Below are positions 14,536 through 24,257 of a stretch of 40,925 nt of DNA, piece after piece (the stretch's first letter is position 1; every line of letters starts with the position of its first letter). The stretch is taken from the NCBI GenBank assembly GCA_036376135.1, contig DASVAW010000033.1, forward strand, positions 1 through 40,925, given 5' to 3'. A program made the position numbers and the translations under genes. Below the pieces are notes generated by a model. It was not told the DNA's origin. It did no database searches and worked only from the letters and a program-made list of their open reading frames with translations. This DNA is from Candidatus Polarisedimenticolaceae bacterium (GTDB lineage Bacteria; Acidobacteriota; Polarisedimenticolia; Polarisedimenticolales; DASRJG01).

Positions 14536-15021
14536 TCAGTGATGGTGGCCGTGGGCGCCGTGCACGTGACCGTGCGCGATCTCCTCGGGCGTCGCCGCGC
14601 GGATCCCCATGATCTCGACGTCGAACTGGAGGGTCTTTCCCGCGAGCGGGTGATTGCCGTCGAGCACGACCCCGTTCTCGCGCACCTCGGTGACGACCAG
14701 GGAGATCGTCCCGTCCGGCGTGCGCGACTCGACCTCGATGCCCACCTCGAGGGGCATTCCGTCGGGAAGCTGGTCCTTGCCGACCTCGAAGATCATGGCC
14801 GGGTCGTGTTTGCCGTAGGCATCCTCGGGGGCGATGCGGACCGTCGCGCGGTGTCCGGTCTCGGTTCCTTCGAGAGCCCGCTCGAGGCCCGGGATGATCC
14901 CGCCGAATCCGTGGAGGTATTCGATGGGATCGTCGCCGGGACGGCTGTTCTCGATCACCTCGCCCGAATCGTCGGTGAGGATGTAGTGAAGCTTCACGAC
15001 ATTGCCGCGCATGGCCTTCAT
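14536..15021 (-). CDS. slyD: FKBP-type peptidyl-prolyl isomerase, SlyD-like
   Basis: The 161-aa protein follows SlyD: an N-terminal FKBP part (VVKLHYILTDDSGEVIENS, then IEYLHGFGGIIPGLERALEG), an inserted chaperone flap (about 75-125, AYGKHDPAMIFEVGKDQLP onward), the second FKBP part with NHPLAGKTLQFDVEIMGI, and a His-rich tail ending HGHVHGAHGHHH that should bind Ni or other metals. It catalyses prolyl isomerisation and acts as a folding helper in the cytoplasm. ATG 15021 is preceded by AAGGAGG and, 22 nt upstream, by TACCCT. The symbol is given by architecture; length is shorter than the E. coli protein. Confidence 0.9.
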   Translation of the reverse strand: MKAMRGNVVKLHYILTDDSGEVIENSRPGDDPIEYLHGFGGIIPGLERALEGTETGHRATVRIAPEDAYGKHDPAMIFEVGKDQLPDGMPLEVGIEVESRTPDGTISLVVTEVRENGVVLDGNHPLAGKTLQFDVEIMGIRAATPEEIAHGHVHGAHGHHH

Positions 15022-15043
15022 GCGGCCTCCTTTCGACCGGCGC

Positions 15044-15049
15044 AGGGTA
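15044..15049 (-). promoter_or_regulatory. Candidate -10 (TACCCT) for the SlyD-like gene
   Basis: Read on the minus strand, TACCCT lies 22 nt upstream of the ATG at 15021, leaving a short leader that carries AAGGAGG. It contrasts with the leaderless genes in the window. Confidence 0.35.
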
Positions 15050-15103
15050 CGCTTTCGCCGAGCCCCCGCCAACCCCGCCGACCCCCGAATCCCGGCCGTT
15101 ACC

Positions 15104-18100
15104 TCAGTAGATCCAGACGAACGGCCCCGCGACCGATTCCGCGCGCGCTCCCTCCGGCGCGCGGTCGCGCGCATCGACCCACGCGGCGACCGATCGCAGC
15201 GCGCGCTCGACGGCGATCGGCTCGGTCTCGAACAGGCCGACGGCGGCGGCGCCGCCGGGATCGAGGAGCGCTCGCACCACGTCGCGACGGAGCGCTCCTC
15301 CCAGCGACACGACCGCGACCGCGCGCCCGGCGAGGCGACCGGCGTCCGCCGCCTCCCGCAGCCGGGCGGCGAGCGCCCCCGGAGCCTCGGCGGAGACGAC
15401 GACGAGCGTCCCTTCGCTCCCGTCGGCGGCGTCGGTGGCGCGGGCCCCGAACACCCCGCGCGCGATCGCGGCGAGGTCCCGTCGCGCTCCCGGGAACGCC
15501 TCTGCGGCGACGACGACGCGGGTCCCCGCGGCCGGCTTCGCCCGCACCCAGCGTTCGGGCGATCGCGCCGCCTCGAGGCCGACCACGACCGGGGCGTCGC
15601 CCCAGTACGACCCGAAGGCGCGCGCGAGGACGAAGGGGTCCTCCTCGCCGGGAATCGCCGCGCGGGCCCCCGACCAGGGCTCGCGGATCGCGCGCGGATC
15701 CTCGACGACCATGAGCGTCGACGCGCCCGCGAGCAGTCCCTTCGACGACTCGAGCCCGGAGAGCGGCTTCCCCGCCGCGGGGTCCATCGCGCGTCCGAGG
15801 ACCAGCCGCTGCAGGGCGCCGCGCGGGGCGTTCGCGGCGACGTCGCGGGTCCCCGGCCCGCGCACGCGCAGGGAGACGGTTGCGGGCTCCGCCGACGGCG
15901 GATCGGCGGGGCGCAGGATCTCGAGGAGCGCCAGACCCGCGGGGAGCTCCCCGGCATCCCGAGCCGCAGGAGACGCGTCGAGCGGAGCCGGAGCGATCGC
16001 GGGGACCGCGGCGAAACCGGCCTCCCCCCGCTCGACCCGATACGAGTGGAACCGCCCCCCCTCGACGCGCTCGAAGACCGCCGGACCTCCCTTCGGGTCG
16101 TCCACGCGCCGTCGCGAGCGCACCTCGCTCCCCCACGGCCCCTGAACGACGAGGGTCCAGGCGTGCTCCCGGCCGTCGGGTCCCTTCCACGTTCCGTTCC
16201 GGACGACAGCCGAGTCGGGGACGCGCACGCCGGTGCGCATCGCGGGCGACTCCGTTCCGGCGAAGACCCGGGGCGTCGCCGCCGGCGCAACCGGGCGCGC
16301 GGGCGACTCGTCCCCGAACCCCAGCTTCCGCCGCGACGCTCTCGCCAGGGCCGACTCCATGCCGAGGTCGATGCCGCCGATCCCCACGCTGAAGACCCGC
16401 ATCGGCTCCCCCGCCGCGCGACGCGCGGCGACCCGCGAGCGAGGCGATTCGGGGACCTTGCCGAGGACCAGCCGATGCATCGCCAGGCGCTGCGCGCGGA
16501 AGCGCAGGTTCTCGAGGACCTCCGGTCCGGCCGAGCCGTTGCGCGCCCGCTCGATCTCCGCGAGCAGCGCCGCGTCCTCGGGAATGCGGCCGTCGAGCCA
16601 GGCGGCCGCGCGCGACAGCGCCAGGGCGGGCGCGAGCTCGGTCCCCGCTCGGGGGAGCAGGCGCTCGAGCGCCGCGCCGACCTCCGCCTGGTCGACGACC
16701 TCGACGGCGCCGGCGCCTCCGGCCGGAGGGAGCGCGTTCCAGGTGAGAAGCTGCGGGAAGGTGCGCGCGGTCGGCTCGGCGGGAATCTCGACGTCGAGCA
16801 GGAGATCGAGGTCGGGGACCACCAGCCCCTCCGCCTTCGCGGCGCGCAGCCACGTGAAGATCGCGAGCAGCCTCGCGACCTCGTCGAGCGACGCGATCTC
16901 GGGGAACAGCCGGCCGAGGGGAGCGCGGTTGGCGTTCAGGAATGCCGTCGTCGCCTTCGTCCAAGGCCGCTCGCTCCCCGCCGCGTCCAGGTCGACCGCG
17001 CTCTCCACGCGCTCGGAGGCGGCGGCCATGCGCGCGCGGCGGATCGCGAAGGTGTCGAGATTCTCGGAGAGGGCGAGGTCGACCTCGTCGGGGTAGAACC
17101 AGAAGCGCGTCTGCTGTCCCGCGACCTCCCCCGAGCCGGGGTCGGCGGCCATCCGCTCCAGGTGGGTCGCGAATCCCGGGACCGCCGCACGCGCCTCCTC
17201 GCGCGCGTCCCGTCCCGCGACGGGATCGACGCCGAGGCTGAAGGTCTTGAATCGCACGTCCGAGAGCAGGGAGACCAGCCCGAGCGTCGTGTCGCGCAGG
17301 CGTCCGCCGTAGTTGACGGCGCTGATCCACGGCGCCCGCCCGCGATCGAGGCTCATGTAAGGCTCCGCGAGCCCCCCGTGGAAGACCGCGCGGTACGCGA
17401 CCGCCGCGTCTCCCAGGGTGAGCGGCCGGCCGAGGAGCTCCGGAGGGGCGACCGCATCGCTCGTGAACCACCGGATCGTCCCGTCGGGCTCGAGCCGCGC
17501 CCCTTCGATGCGCGCCGCGCGGGACAGCACCGACGCGAACGCGACGAGGTCGAGCGGCGGCCGCCCGCTTCGCGCGGCGGTGGAGCTCACCGTCTCCGTC
17601 CACGCCCGCGCGGCCAGATCGAACCGCGTGCGCGCGCGATCGTGGCGGTACGCGTACGCTTCGACCTGAAGCGGCTTTTCCCCGATCCGGCGCCGCTCGG
17701 CGGCGAGCGCGTGACGCACCACCGGCCACGCCGCATCCCAGGCCGCACGCGAGGCCGCCGCGGAATCGTCCGGGAGCGGCTTCGCGGCGCCTGCCGGCCC
17801 CTCCCCCTCCGGCCACGGCACGAAGGCGCGGATCTTCCCCGCGCCGTCGCCGAGGAGGAAGAACCGGCGCGCGCGCAGGAGCTCGACCCACGCCGGTTCG
17901 GCCCCCGCCCCCGACTCCCACGCAGCCCCGATCTCACGCCACGGCTTCGACGCGGCCGGCCCCGTCGCTTCGAGCGCGTCCGCCAGGACGAAGGCGTAGG
18001 GCTCCAGCCACGGGTCGAGAAGGCGGTAGGCGAGCAGGTCGGCGCGCCGCTCCCCCGGCGCGGGGAACGGTCGTCCCCCCAGCCGGTCGAGCAAGGCTCC

Positions 18101-18244
18101 GACCGGCTCCCCGGAATGAGTCAGCTGGGTGCGATCGACGAGCGACCCGTAGGCGACCGAATCCCATGCGGGGCCGGGCTCGGGGGCCGCGGCGGGGGTC
18201 GAGAGGAAGGTCACGAGCAGGGCGACGGGGACGAATGGCTTCAT
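15104..18244 (-). CDS. Large secreted protein of unknown function
   Basis: The 1046-aa product starts at ATG 18244, which puts a signal peptide first (MKPFVPVALLVTFLSTPAAA). The mature protein is Ala/Arg-rich and mixed alpha/beta. An N-terminal half contains WISAVNYGGRLRDTTLGLVSLL, VRFKTFSLGVDP and RFWFYPDEVDLALSENLDTF. A central beta-rich stretch (about 620-760) reads like a sandwich domain (NGTWKGPDGREHAWTLVVQG). The C-terminal part has Rossmann-like strands (TLMVVEDPRA, GTRVVVAAEAFPGARR, GTLVVVSAEAPGAL, AVAVVSLGG). I recognise no family and no catalytic motif. The gene is divergent from rrf2-suf with only 79 bp between starts, and the Rrf2-type palindrome lies at its own promoter. It has a TATAGA hexamer 9 nt before the start. 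Confidence 0.8.
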   Translation of the reverse strand: MKPFVPVALLVTFLSTPAAAPEPGPAWDSVAYGSLVDRTQLTHSGEPVGALLDRLGGRPFPAPGERRADLLAYRLLDPWLEPYAFVLADALEATGPAASKPWREIGAAWESGAGAEPAWVELLRARRFFLLGDGAGKIRAFVPWPEGEGPAGAAKPLPDDSAAASRAAWDAAWPVVRHALAAERRRIGEKPLQVEAYAYRHDRARTRFDLAARAWTETVSSTAARSGRPPLDLVAFASVLSRAARIEGARLEPDGTIRWFTSDAVAPPELLGRPLTLGDAAVAYRAVFHGGLAEPYMSLDRGRAPWISAVNYGGRLRDTTLGLVSLLSDVRFKTFSLGVDPVAGRDAREEARAAVPGFATHLERMAADPGSGEVAGQQTRFWFYPDEVDLALSENLDTFAIRRARMAAASERVESAVDLDAAGSERPWTKATTAFLNANRAPLGRLFPEIASLDEVARLLAIFTWLRAAKAEGLVVPDLDLLLDVEIPAEPTARTFPQLLTWNALPPAGGAGAVEVVDQAEVGAALERLLPRAGTELAPALALSRAAAWLDGRIPEDAALLAEIERARNGSAGPEVLENLRFRAQRLAMHRLVLGKVPESPRSRVAARRAAGEPMRVFSVGIGGIDLGMESALARASRRKLGFGDESPARPVAPAATPRVFAGTESPAMRTGVRVPDSAVVRNGTWKGPDGREHAWTLVVQGPWGSEVRSRRRVDDPKGGPAVFERVEGGRFHSYRVERGEAGFAAVPAIAPAPLDASPAARDAGELPAGLALLEILRPADPPSAEPATVSLRVRGPGTRDVAANAPRGALQRLVLGRAMDPAAGKPLSGLESSKGLLAGASTLMVVEDPRAIREPWSGARAAIPGEEDPFVLARAFGSYWGDAPVVVGLEAARSPERWVRAKPAAGTRVVVAAEAFPGARRDLAAIARGVFGARATDAADGSEGTLVVVSAEAPGALAARLREAADAGRLAGRAVAVVSLGGALRRDVVRALLDPGGAAAVGLFETEPIAVERALRSVAAWVDARDRAPEGARAESVAGPFVWIY

Positions 18245-18253
18245 GGCGGCGCT

Positions 18254-18259
18254 TCTATA
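18254..18259 (-). promoter_or_regulatory. Candidate -10 (TATAGA) for the large secreted protein
   Basis: Read on the minus strand, TATAGA ends 9 nt before the ATG at 18244, with no Shine-Dalgarno. A -35 for it would fall at about 18277-18283, inside the palindrome at 18278-18308. Confidence 0.45.
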
Positions 18260-18274
18260 CCGCCACTCGGCCTC

Positions 18275-18303
18275 TTGCGGAAACAGTACCTTGGTAGTAC
18301 GGT
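18275..18303 (+). promoter_or_regulatory. rrf2-suf promoter
   Basis: TTGCGG (18275-18280) and TACGGT (18298-18303) are separated by 17 bp, a fair sigma70-type promoter about 21 bp upstream of the rrf2 ATG. The palindrome at 18278-18308 covers the spacer and touches both hexamers. Confidence 0.5.
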
Positions 18304-18308
18304 TTCCG
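18278..18308. promoter_or_regulatory. 31-bp palindrome, probable Rrf2 operator
   Basis: Outer arms CGGAAAC (18278-18284) and GTTTCCG (18302-18308) and inner arms GTAC (18286-18289) and GTAC (18297-18300) are symmetric about base 18293; 11 of 15 positions pair. It overlaps the predicted rrf2-suf promoter and the -35 side of the divergent promoter. Rrf2 dimers of the IscR/SufR type bind palindromes of this size. Binding by the adjacent Rrf2 is inferred. Confidence 0.68.
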
Positions 18309-18323
18309 GCCGGAGACGCCGGC

Positions 18324-18785
18324 ATGCTTCGAATCACGCGACAGACGGACTACGCGATCGTCCTGCTGACGCACATGGCGACCCGCCCGATGGACGAGAT
18401 CCACACCGCCAAGGACGCCGCGCGCTGGGCCGGCCTGCCCCTCCCGATGGCCAGCAAGATTCTCAAGACGCTGGTCCGCGCCGGGCTCGTCGTCTCGCAT
18501 CGCGGGGTGAAGGGCGGGTACGGGCTCGGCCGGCGCCCCGACCGGATCATGATCCGCGAAGTGGTCGAGGCCCTGGAGGGGCCGATCCACATCACCGATT
18601 GCGCCCAGGGCGCGGGCTCCTGCGAGCAGGAGCAGGGCTGCCCCACCCGCGTCAACTGGCAGCGCATCAACGCCGTCGTGCGGGAGGCGCTCGACGGCAT
18701 CTCGCTCCTCGAGATGATCGCGGCCTCCCCGCGATCGGGCCTGCTCCGCGTCGAGGCCCCCGCGCTGCACGACACGCGCGTCTAG
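18324..18785 (+). CDS. Rrf2 family iron-sulfur regulator (IscR/SufR-like)
   Basis: The 153-aa protein starts at ATG 18324 (MLRITRQTDYAIVLLTHMA), the standard Rrf2 N-terminus. The winged helix includes LPLPMASKILKTLVRAGLVVSHRGVKGGY. The cluster-binding loop holds Cys93, Cys100 and Cys106 (spacing x6, x5), close to the x5/x5 spacing of IscR, so it probably binds a [2Fe-2S] or related cluster and senses cluster status. It is the first gene of the suf operon; sufB begins 9 bp after its stop. An upstream palindrome suggests autoregulation. I avoid the symbol sufR because clade membership needs a tree. Confidence 0.93.
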   Translation: MLRITRQTDYAIVLLTHMATRPMDEIHTAKDAARWAGLPLPMASKILKTLVRAGLVVSHRGVKGGYGLGRRPDRIMIREVVEALEGPIHITDCAQGAGSCEQEQGCPTRVNWQRINAVVREALDGISLLEMIAASPRSGLLRVEAPALHDTRV

Positions 18786-18794
18786 GAGGGTGCC

Positions 18795-20240
18795 GTGAAG
18801 ACCGAGTCCCGCAGCGTCGAGGAACTCGCCAACCTCGAATACAAGTACGGCTTCGTCACGGAGATCGAGGCCGACGCCGTGCCCGCCGGCCTCAACGAGG
18901 ACGTCATCCGGCTCATCTCCGCGAAGAAGAACGAGCCGGAGTTCCTCCTGGAGTGGCGCCTCAAGGCCTACCGCCACTGGCTCACGATGCAAGAGCCCCG
19001 CTGGGCGCACGTGACCTACCCCCCGATCGACTACCAGGCGATCGTGTATTACTCGGCCCCGAAGTCCCACGCCGGACCCAAGAGCCTGGACGAGGTCGAC
19101 CCGGAGCTCCTCGCGACGTACGACAAGCTCGGCATCCCCCTTCGCGAGCGCGAGGCGCTCGCCGGGATCGCGGTCGACGCCGTCTTCGACAGCGTGTCGG
19201 TCGCGACGACCTTCAAGGACAAGCTCGAGGACCTCGGCATCCTCTTCGGCTCGTTCTCCGAGGCGGTGCAGGAGCATCCGGAGCTCGTCGAGAAGTACCT
19301 GGGCTCGGTCGTCCCCGCGACCGACAACTTCTTCGCCGCGCTCAACTCCGCGGTCTTCAGCGACGGCTCGTTCTGCTACGTCCCGAAGGGCGTCCGCTGC
19401 CCGATGGAGCTCTCGACCTACTTCCGGATCAACGCCGCCAAGACCGGCCAGTTCGAGCGCACGCTCATCATCGCCGACGAGGCCGCCACCGTCAGCTACC
19501 TCGAGGGATGCACCGCCCCGATGCGCGACGAGAACCAGCTGCACGCCGCGGTGGTCGAGCTCGTCGCCCTCGACCGCGCCACGATCAAGTATTCGACCGT
19601 GCAGAACTGGTACCCCGGGGACAAGGACGGCAAGGGCGGGATCTTCAACTTCGTGACCAAGCGCGGGAAGTGCGCGGGCTTCCGGTCGAAGATCTCCTGG
19701 ACCCAGGTCGAGACCGGATCGGCGATCACGTGGAAGTACCCCTCGTGCATCCTCCAGGGCGACGAGTCGGTGGGCGAGTTCTACTCCGTCGCGCTGACGA
19801 ACCACCGCCAGCAGGCCGACACCGGCACGAAGATGATCCACGTCGGCAAGAACACCCGCTCGACGATCGTGTCGAAGGGGATCTCCGCCGGACACGGCCA
19901 GAACACCTACCGCGGAGCCGTGAAGATCCTCAAGGGGGCCGAGGGGGCGCGCAACTACTCCCAGTGCGACTCGATGCTCATCGGCGACCGCTGCGGCGCG
20001 CACACCTTCCCGTACATCGACGTCGCCAACCCGACCGGGGTCGTCGAGCACGAGGCGTCGACCTCCAAGATCGGCGAGGACCAGTTGTTCTACTGCCAGC
20101 AGCGCGGGATCTCGACCGAGGACGCGGTCAACATGATCGTGAACGGCTTCTGCAAGGAAGTGTTCCGCGAGCTCCCGATGGAGTTCGCCGTCGAAGCCCA
20201 GAAGCTGCTGGGCGTCTCGCTCGAAGGGAGCGTGGGCTAG
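18795..20240 (+). CDS. sufB: Fe-S cluster scaffold subunit SufB
   Basis: The 481-aa protein is a standard-length SufB, core scaffold of the SufBCD complex on which Fe-S clusters are built in the cytoplasm. Recognisable stretches are [57 protein letters not shown], the beta-helix [21 protein letters not shown], and the C-terminal [19 protein letters not shown] leading to LFYCQQRGI. The start is GTG at 18795 with TAGGAGGG immediately upstream. It lies between rrf2 and sufC with 2 bp before the latter. Confidence 0.97.
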   Translation: MKTESRSVEELANLEYKYGFVTEIEADAVPAGLNEDVIRLISAKKNEPEFLLEWRLKAYRHWLTMQEPRWAHVTYPPIDYQAIVYYSAPKSHAGPKSLDEVDPELLATYDKLGIPLREREALAGIAVDAVFDSVSVATTFKDKLEDLGILFGSFSEAVQEHPELVEKYLGSVVPATDNFFAALNSAVFSDGSFCYVPKGVRCPMELSTYFRINAAKTGQFERTLIIADEAATVSYLEGCTAPMRDENQLHAAVVELVALDRATIKYSTVQNWYPGDKDGKGGIFNFVTKRGKCAGFRSKISWTQVETGSAITWKYPSCILQGDESVGEFYSVALTNHRQQADTGTKMIHVGKNTRSTIVSKGISAGHGQNTYRGAVKILKGAEGARNYSQCDSMLIGDRCGAHTFPYIDVANPTGVVEHEASTSKIGEDQLFYCQQRGISTEDAVNMIVNGFCKEVFRELPMEFAVEAQKLLGVSLEGSVG

Positions 20241-20242
20241 CG

Positions 20243-20988
<746 letters not shown>

Positions 20989-20992
<4 letters not shown>

Positions 20993-22257
20993 CGGTGAAG
21001 GCCACCCCCGACGCCGTCGCGTCGCTGCGGGACCGCGCGCGCGCGCGCTTCGAGGCGCTCGGGTTCCCGACGACGCGCGACGAGGAGTGGCGGCAGACCT
21101 CGGTCTCGGCGATCGCGAAGGCCGCGTTCGCCGCGACCCCGAGCGCCCCGATCGCGACGACCGAGCTCCAGGCGACGGGGCTGTTCCCCGGTCCCGGCGC
21201 GCGCGTGGTGCTCGTGGACGGCCGCCTGGACCAGGAGCGGACCGACCTCTCCGCGCTCGTCGGCGTCTCCGTCCGGCCGATCGCGGAGGCCCCCGAGGAC
21301 CTGCTCGGCGCCGTCGCCCCCTGGGAGAACCGCCCGTTCGCCGCCTGGAACACGTCGGCGTTCGACGAGGGCGTGTTCGTCGACGTCGCTCCGGGAGCCA
21401 GGGTCTCCGCCCCGATCGACGTCGTGCACGTGGCGACTTCGGGGCCCAAGCCCCGCGCCACCCACCCGCGCGTCGCGATCCGCCTGGGAGACGGGGCCGA
21501 GGCCGACGTGATCGAGACGTTCTTGTCCCTGGGAGACGGAGAGACGCTCACGAACGCGGTCACCGAGATCGCGCTCGGCCCGAACGCCAAGCTCGACCAT
21601 CAGAAGATCCAGGCCGAGGCGGCGCAATCGTGGCACGTCGCGACCCTCCAGGCGCGGCAGGCCCGGGACAGCCGCTTCCATTCCCACAACGTGAGCTTCG
21701 GCGCCGCCGTCGTGCGCAACGACGTCGGCGCGGTCCTCGACGGCGAGAACGCCGAGTGCCACCTCTACGGCCTCACGCTCGCCGACGGCCGCCAGGTCGT
21801 GGACAACCACACGACCCTCGACCACGCGAAGCCGCACTGTCCGAGCTGGGAGATGTACAAGGCGATCCTCGCGGGCCAGGCGCGGTCGATCTTCAACGGC
21901 CGCATCCTCGTCCGGCAGGACGCCCAGAAAACCGACGCCAAGCAGTCGAACCGCAACCTGATCCTCTCGCGCGAGGCGCTGGCGTTCACGCGCCCCCAGC
22001 TCGAGATCTACGCCAACGACGTGAAGTGCACGCACGGGGCGACGATCGGTCGCCTCGACGAGGAGCAGCTGTTCTACCTGCGCTCGCGCGGGATCCGCCG
22101 CGCGGAGGCCCACGAGCTGCTGATCCACGCCTTCGCCGCGGAGGTCCTCGACAAGATCGACCGCTCGGACGTGCGCGAGCGGATCGTCGCCAAGATGGAG
22201 CGGCGCCTGCCGCACCTCACCGGGAGCTGCGACCGATGCGCGTACGGCCGGGTGTGA
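20989..22257 (+). CDS. sufD: Fe-S assembly protein SufD
   Basis: The 422-aa protein matches SufD, the SufB paralogue in the SufBCD complex, needed for iron entry. Landmarks are GFPTTRDEEWRQTSVSAIAK near the N-terminus, the beta-helix core with RFHSHNVSFGAAVVRND and DNHTTLDHAKPHCPSWEMYK, and the C-terminal CTHGATIGRLDEEQLFYLRSRGI containing the conserved His. It is translationally coupled to sufC by ATGA. Length and gene order are normal for the SUF system. Confidence 0.96.
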
Positions 22258-23489
22258 CGCCGGAGGCGGTCCTCGACGTCGAGGCGGTCCGCCGCGACTT
22301 TCCGATGCTCTCCCGCGAGGTGCGGGGAAGGCCGCTCGTCTACCTCGACAACGCGAACAGCACGCACAAGCCCGTCGAGGCCGTCGAAACCGAGAGGCGC
22401 TTCTACACCGAGCAGTATTCGAACATCCATCGGGGGGTGTACCTCCTCAGCCAGGAGGCGACCGAGCGCTACGACGCGGCCCGCGCGCGCGTCGCGCGGT
22501 TCCTGAACGCCGCCGATCCCCGCGAGATCGTCTTCGTGCGCGGAACGACCGAGGCGATGAACCTCGTCGCGCGGTGCTTCGGCGCCCCCCGGCTCTCCCC
22601 GGGCGACGAGGTCCTGGTCTCGGGGATGGAGCACCACTCCGGGATCGTTCCCTGGCAGATGGCGTGCGAGGAGAAGGGGGCGAGGCTTCGCGTCATCCCG
22701 GTCCTCGACGACGGCACGCTCGACCTTTCGGCCGCGGAGCGCCTGTTCTCCCCGCGGACCAGGGTGCTGTCGGTCATCCACGTCTCGAACGCGCTCGGCA
22801 CCGTCAACGACGCCAAGGCGCTCGTCGCGATGGCGAAGCGGCACGGCGTGCCGGTCGTTCTCGACGGCGCGCAGACGATCTCCCACCTGCCCGTGGACGT
22901 GCGGGACCTCGACTGCGACTTCTACGCCTTCTCCGGACACAAGCTGTTCGGCCCGACCGGGATCGGCGTCCTCTACGGGAAGGCGTCCCATCTCGACGCG
23001 ATGCCCCCCTACCAGGGGGGCGGGAACATGATCCACACGGTCACCTTCGAGAAGACGACCTACGCCGCGACGCCGTTCAAGTTCGAGGCGGGGACGACGA
23101 ACATCGCGGGAACGCTCGGGCTCGCCGCCGCGATCGACTACGTGGAGCGCGTGGGATGGGACGCGATCGCCGCGCACGAGCGGCTCCTCACCGAGCGCGT
23201 GCTCGCGGTCCTGGCGGAGATCCCCGAGGTGCGGCTCGTCGGCCGGCCGGCCGAAGGCGTCCCGGTCTTCTCGCTCGTCGTCGACGGGATCCACCCGCAC
23301 GACGTGGGCACCGTGCTCGACCTCGACGGGGTGTGCATCCGGGCGGGGCACCACTGCGCGCAGCCGCTGATGCGACGCTTCGGCGTGCCGGCGACCGTCC
23401 GCGCGTCGTTCGCCTTCTACAACACCGTCGAGGAGGCCGACGCGCTCGGCCGCGCGCTGCGCCGGACGATCGAGGTATTCCGCGGATGA
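22236..23489 (+). CDS. sufS: Cysteine desulfurase SufS
   Basis: The 417-aa PLP enzyme removes sulfur from L-cysteine to give alanine and an enzyme persulfide for cluster assembly. The PLP lysine is Lys236 in FSGHKLFGPTG, and the persulfide Cys374 sits in RAGHHCAQPLM, the group II (SufS) form. MEHHSGIVPWQ and FKFEAGTTNI are also typical. The chosen ATG at 22236 has GGGAG upstream and overlaps the sufD end; a GTG at 22254, overlapping the sufD stop as GTGA, would give 411 aa and is also possible. It passes sulfur to SufU, encoded next. Confidence 0.96.
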   Translation: MRVRPGVTPEAVLDVEAVRRDFPMLSREVRGRPLVYLDNANSTHKPVEAVETERRFYTEQYSNIHRGVYLLSQEATERYDAARARVARFLNAADPREIVFVRGTTEAMNLVARCFGAPRLSPGDEVLVSGMEHHSGIVPWQMACEEKGARLRVIPVLDDGTLDLSAAERLFSPRTRVLSVIHVSNALGTVNDAKALVAMAKRHGVPVVLDGAQTISHLPVDVRDLDCDFYAFSGHKLFGPTGIGVLYGKASHLDAMPPYQGGGNMIHTVTFEKTTYAATPFKFEAGTTNIAGTLGLAAAIDYVERVGWDAIAAHERLLTERVLAVLAEIPEVRLVGRPAEGVPVFSLVVDGIHPHDVGTVLDLDGVCIRAGHHCAQPLMRRFGVPATVRASFAFYNTVEEADALGRALRRTIEVFRG

Positions 23490-23926
23490 ACGACCTTCGC
23501 GACCTCTACCAGGAGGTGATCCTCGACCACTCGAAGCGCCCGCGGAACCGCCGGGCGATCGAGGGGGCGAGCCACCTCGCCAACGGGCGGAACCCGCTGT
23601 GCGGCGACACGCTGGTGCTCTACCTCGCCGTGGACGGAGACGTCATCCGCGACGTCGCCTTCCAGGGGGAAGGGTGCGCGATCTCGACCGCCTCCGCGTC
23701 GATGCTGACCGACGCGGTGAAGGGGAAGACGGTCGCGCAGGCCCGCGCGATGTTCGAGACCTTCCACCACCTGCTCACCGACGGCGCCGCGGGCGCGGGG
23801 GAGCTCGGCAAGCTCGCGGTGTTCTCGGGGGTCCGGGAGTTCCCGGTGCGGGTCAAGTGCGCCACGCTCGCCTGGCACACCCTGATGGCGGCCCTCGAAA
23901 AGCGCGACAGCGCCTCGACGGAGTGA
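23486..23926 (+). CDS. sufU: SufU-type sulfur acceptor/scaffold
   Basis: The 146-aa protein belongs to the IscU/SufU fold and has the SufU-type insertion between the second and third cysteines. Metal ligands are visible: Cys39 and Asp41 in NPLCGD, Cys64 in GEGCAIS, and Cys125 in VKCATLAW. SufU uses zinc to accept sulfur from SufS and hand it to SufB. ATGA couples it to sufS. The gene order sufS-sufU supports the zinc-dependent Gram-positive-type relay instead of SufE. Confidence 0.95.
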   Translation: MNDLRDLYQEVILDHSKRPRNRRAIEGASHLANGRNPLCGDTLVLYLAVDGDVIRDVAFQGEGCAISTASASMLTDAVKGKTVAQARAMFETFHHLLTDGAAGAGELGKLAVFSGVREFPVRVKCATLAWHTLMAALEKRDSASTE

Positions 23927-23930
23927 CGCG

Positions 23931-24257
23931 ATGAGCCAGACCGGCGTCGATCCTTTCGCGATCGAGCAGCAGGCGATCGAGCAGATCAAGACCGTTTTCG
24001 ATCCCGAGATCCCGGTGAACATCTGGGAGCTCGGCCTCATCTACGGCGTCGAGGTCTCCCCCGAGGGCCGCGTCACGGTGAAGATGACCCTCACCTCGCC
24101 GATGTGCCCGTCCGCCCAGGAGCTTCCCCTCGAGGTCGAACAGAAGGTACGCTCCGTCGGCGGCGTCACCGACGCCAAGGTGGACATCGTCTGGGAGCCG
24201 ATGTGGACGAAGGACATGATGAGCGACGTGGCCCGCCTGAAGCTGGGCTTCTTCTGA
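23931..24257 (+). CDS. sufT: SufT-type DUF59 Fe-S maturation protein
   Basis: The 108-aa DUF59/MIP18 protein shows FDPEIPVNIWELGLIYGVEV, TLTSPMCPSAQELP with the conserved Cys, and VDIVWEPMWTKDMMS. Such stand-alone proteins help in maturation of Fe-S clusters under heavy demand and in other bacteria often close a suf operon. The gene starts 4 bp after sufU. Its TGA stop overlaps the probable start region of the following lipoprotein gene. Confidence 0.93.
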   Translation: MSQTGVDPFAIEQQAIEQIKTVFDPEIPVNIWELGLIYGVEVSPEGRVTVKMTLTSPMCPSAQELPLEVEQKVRSVGGVTDAKVDIVWEPMWTKDMMSDVARLKLGFF

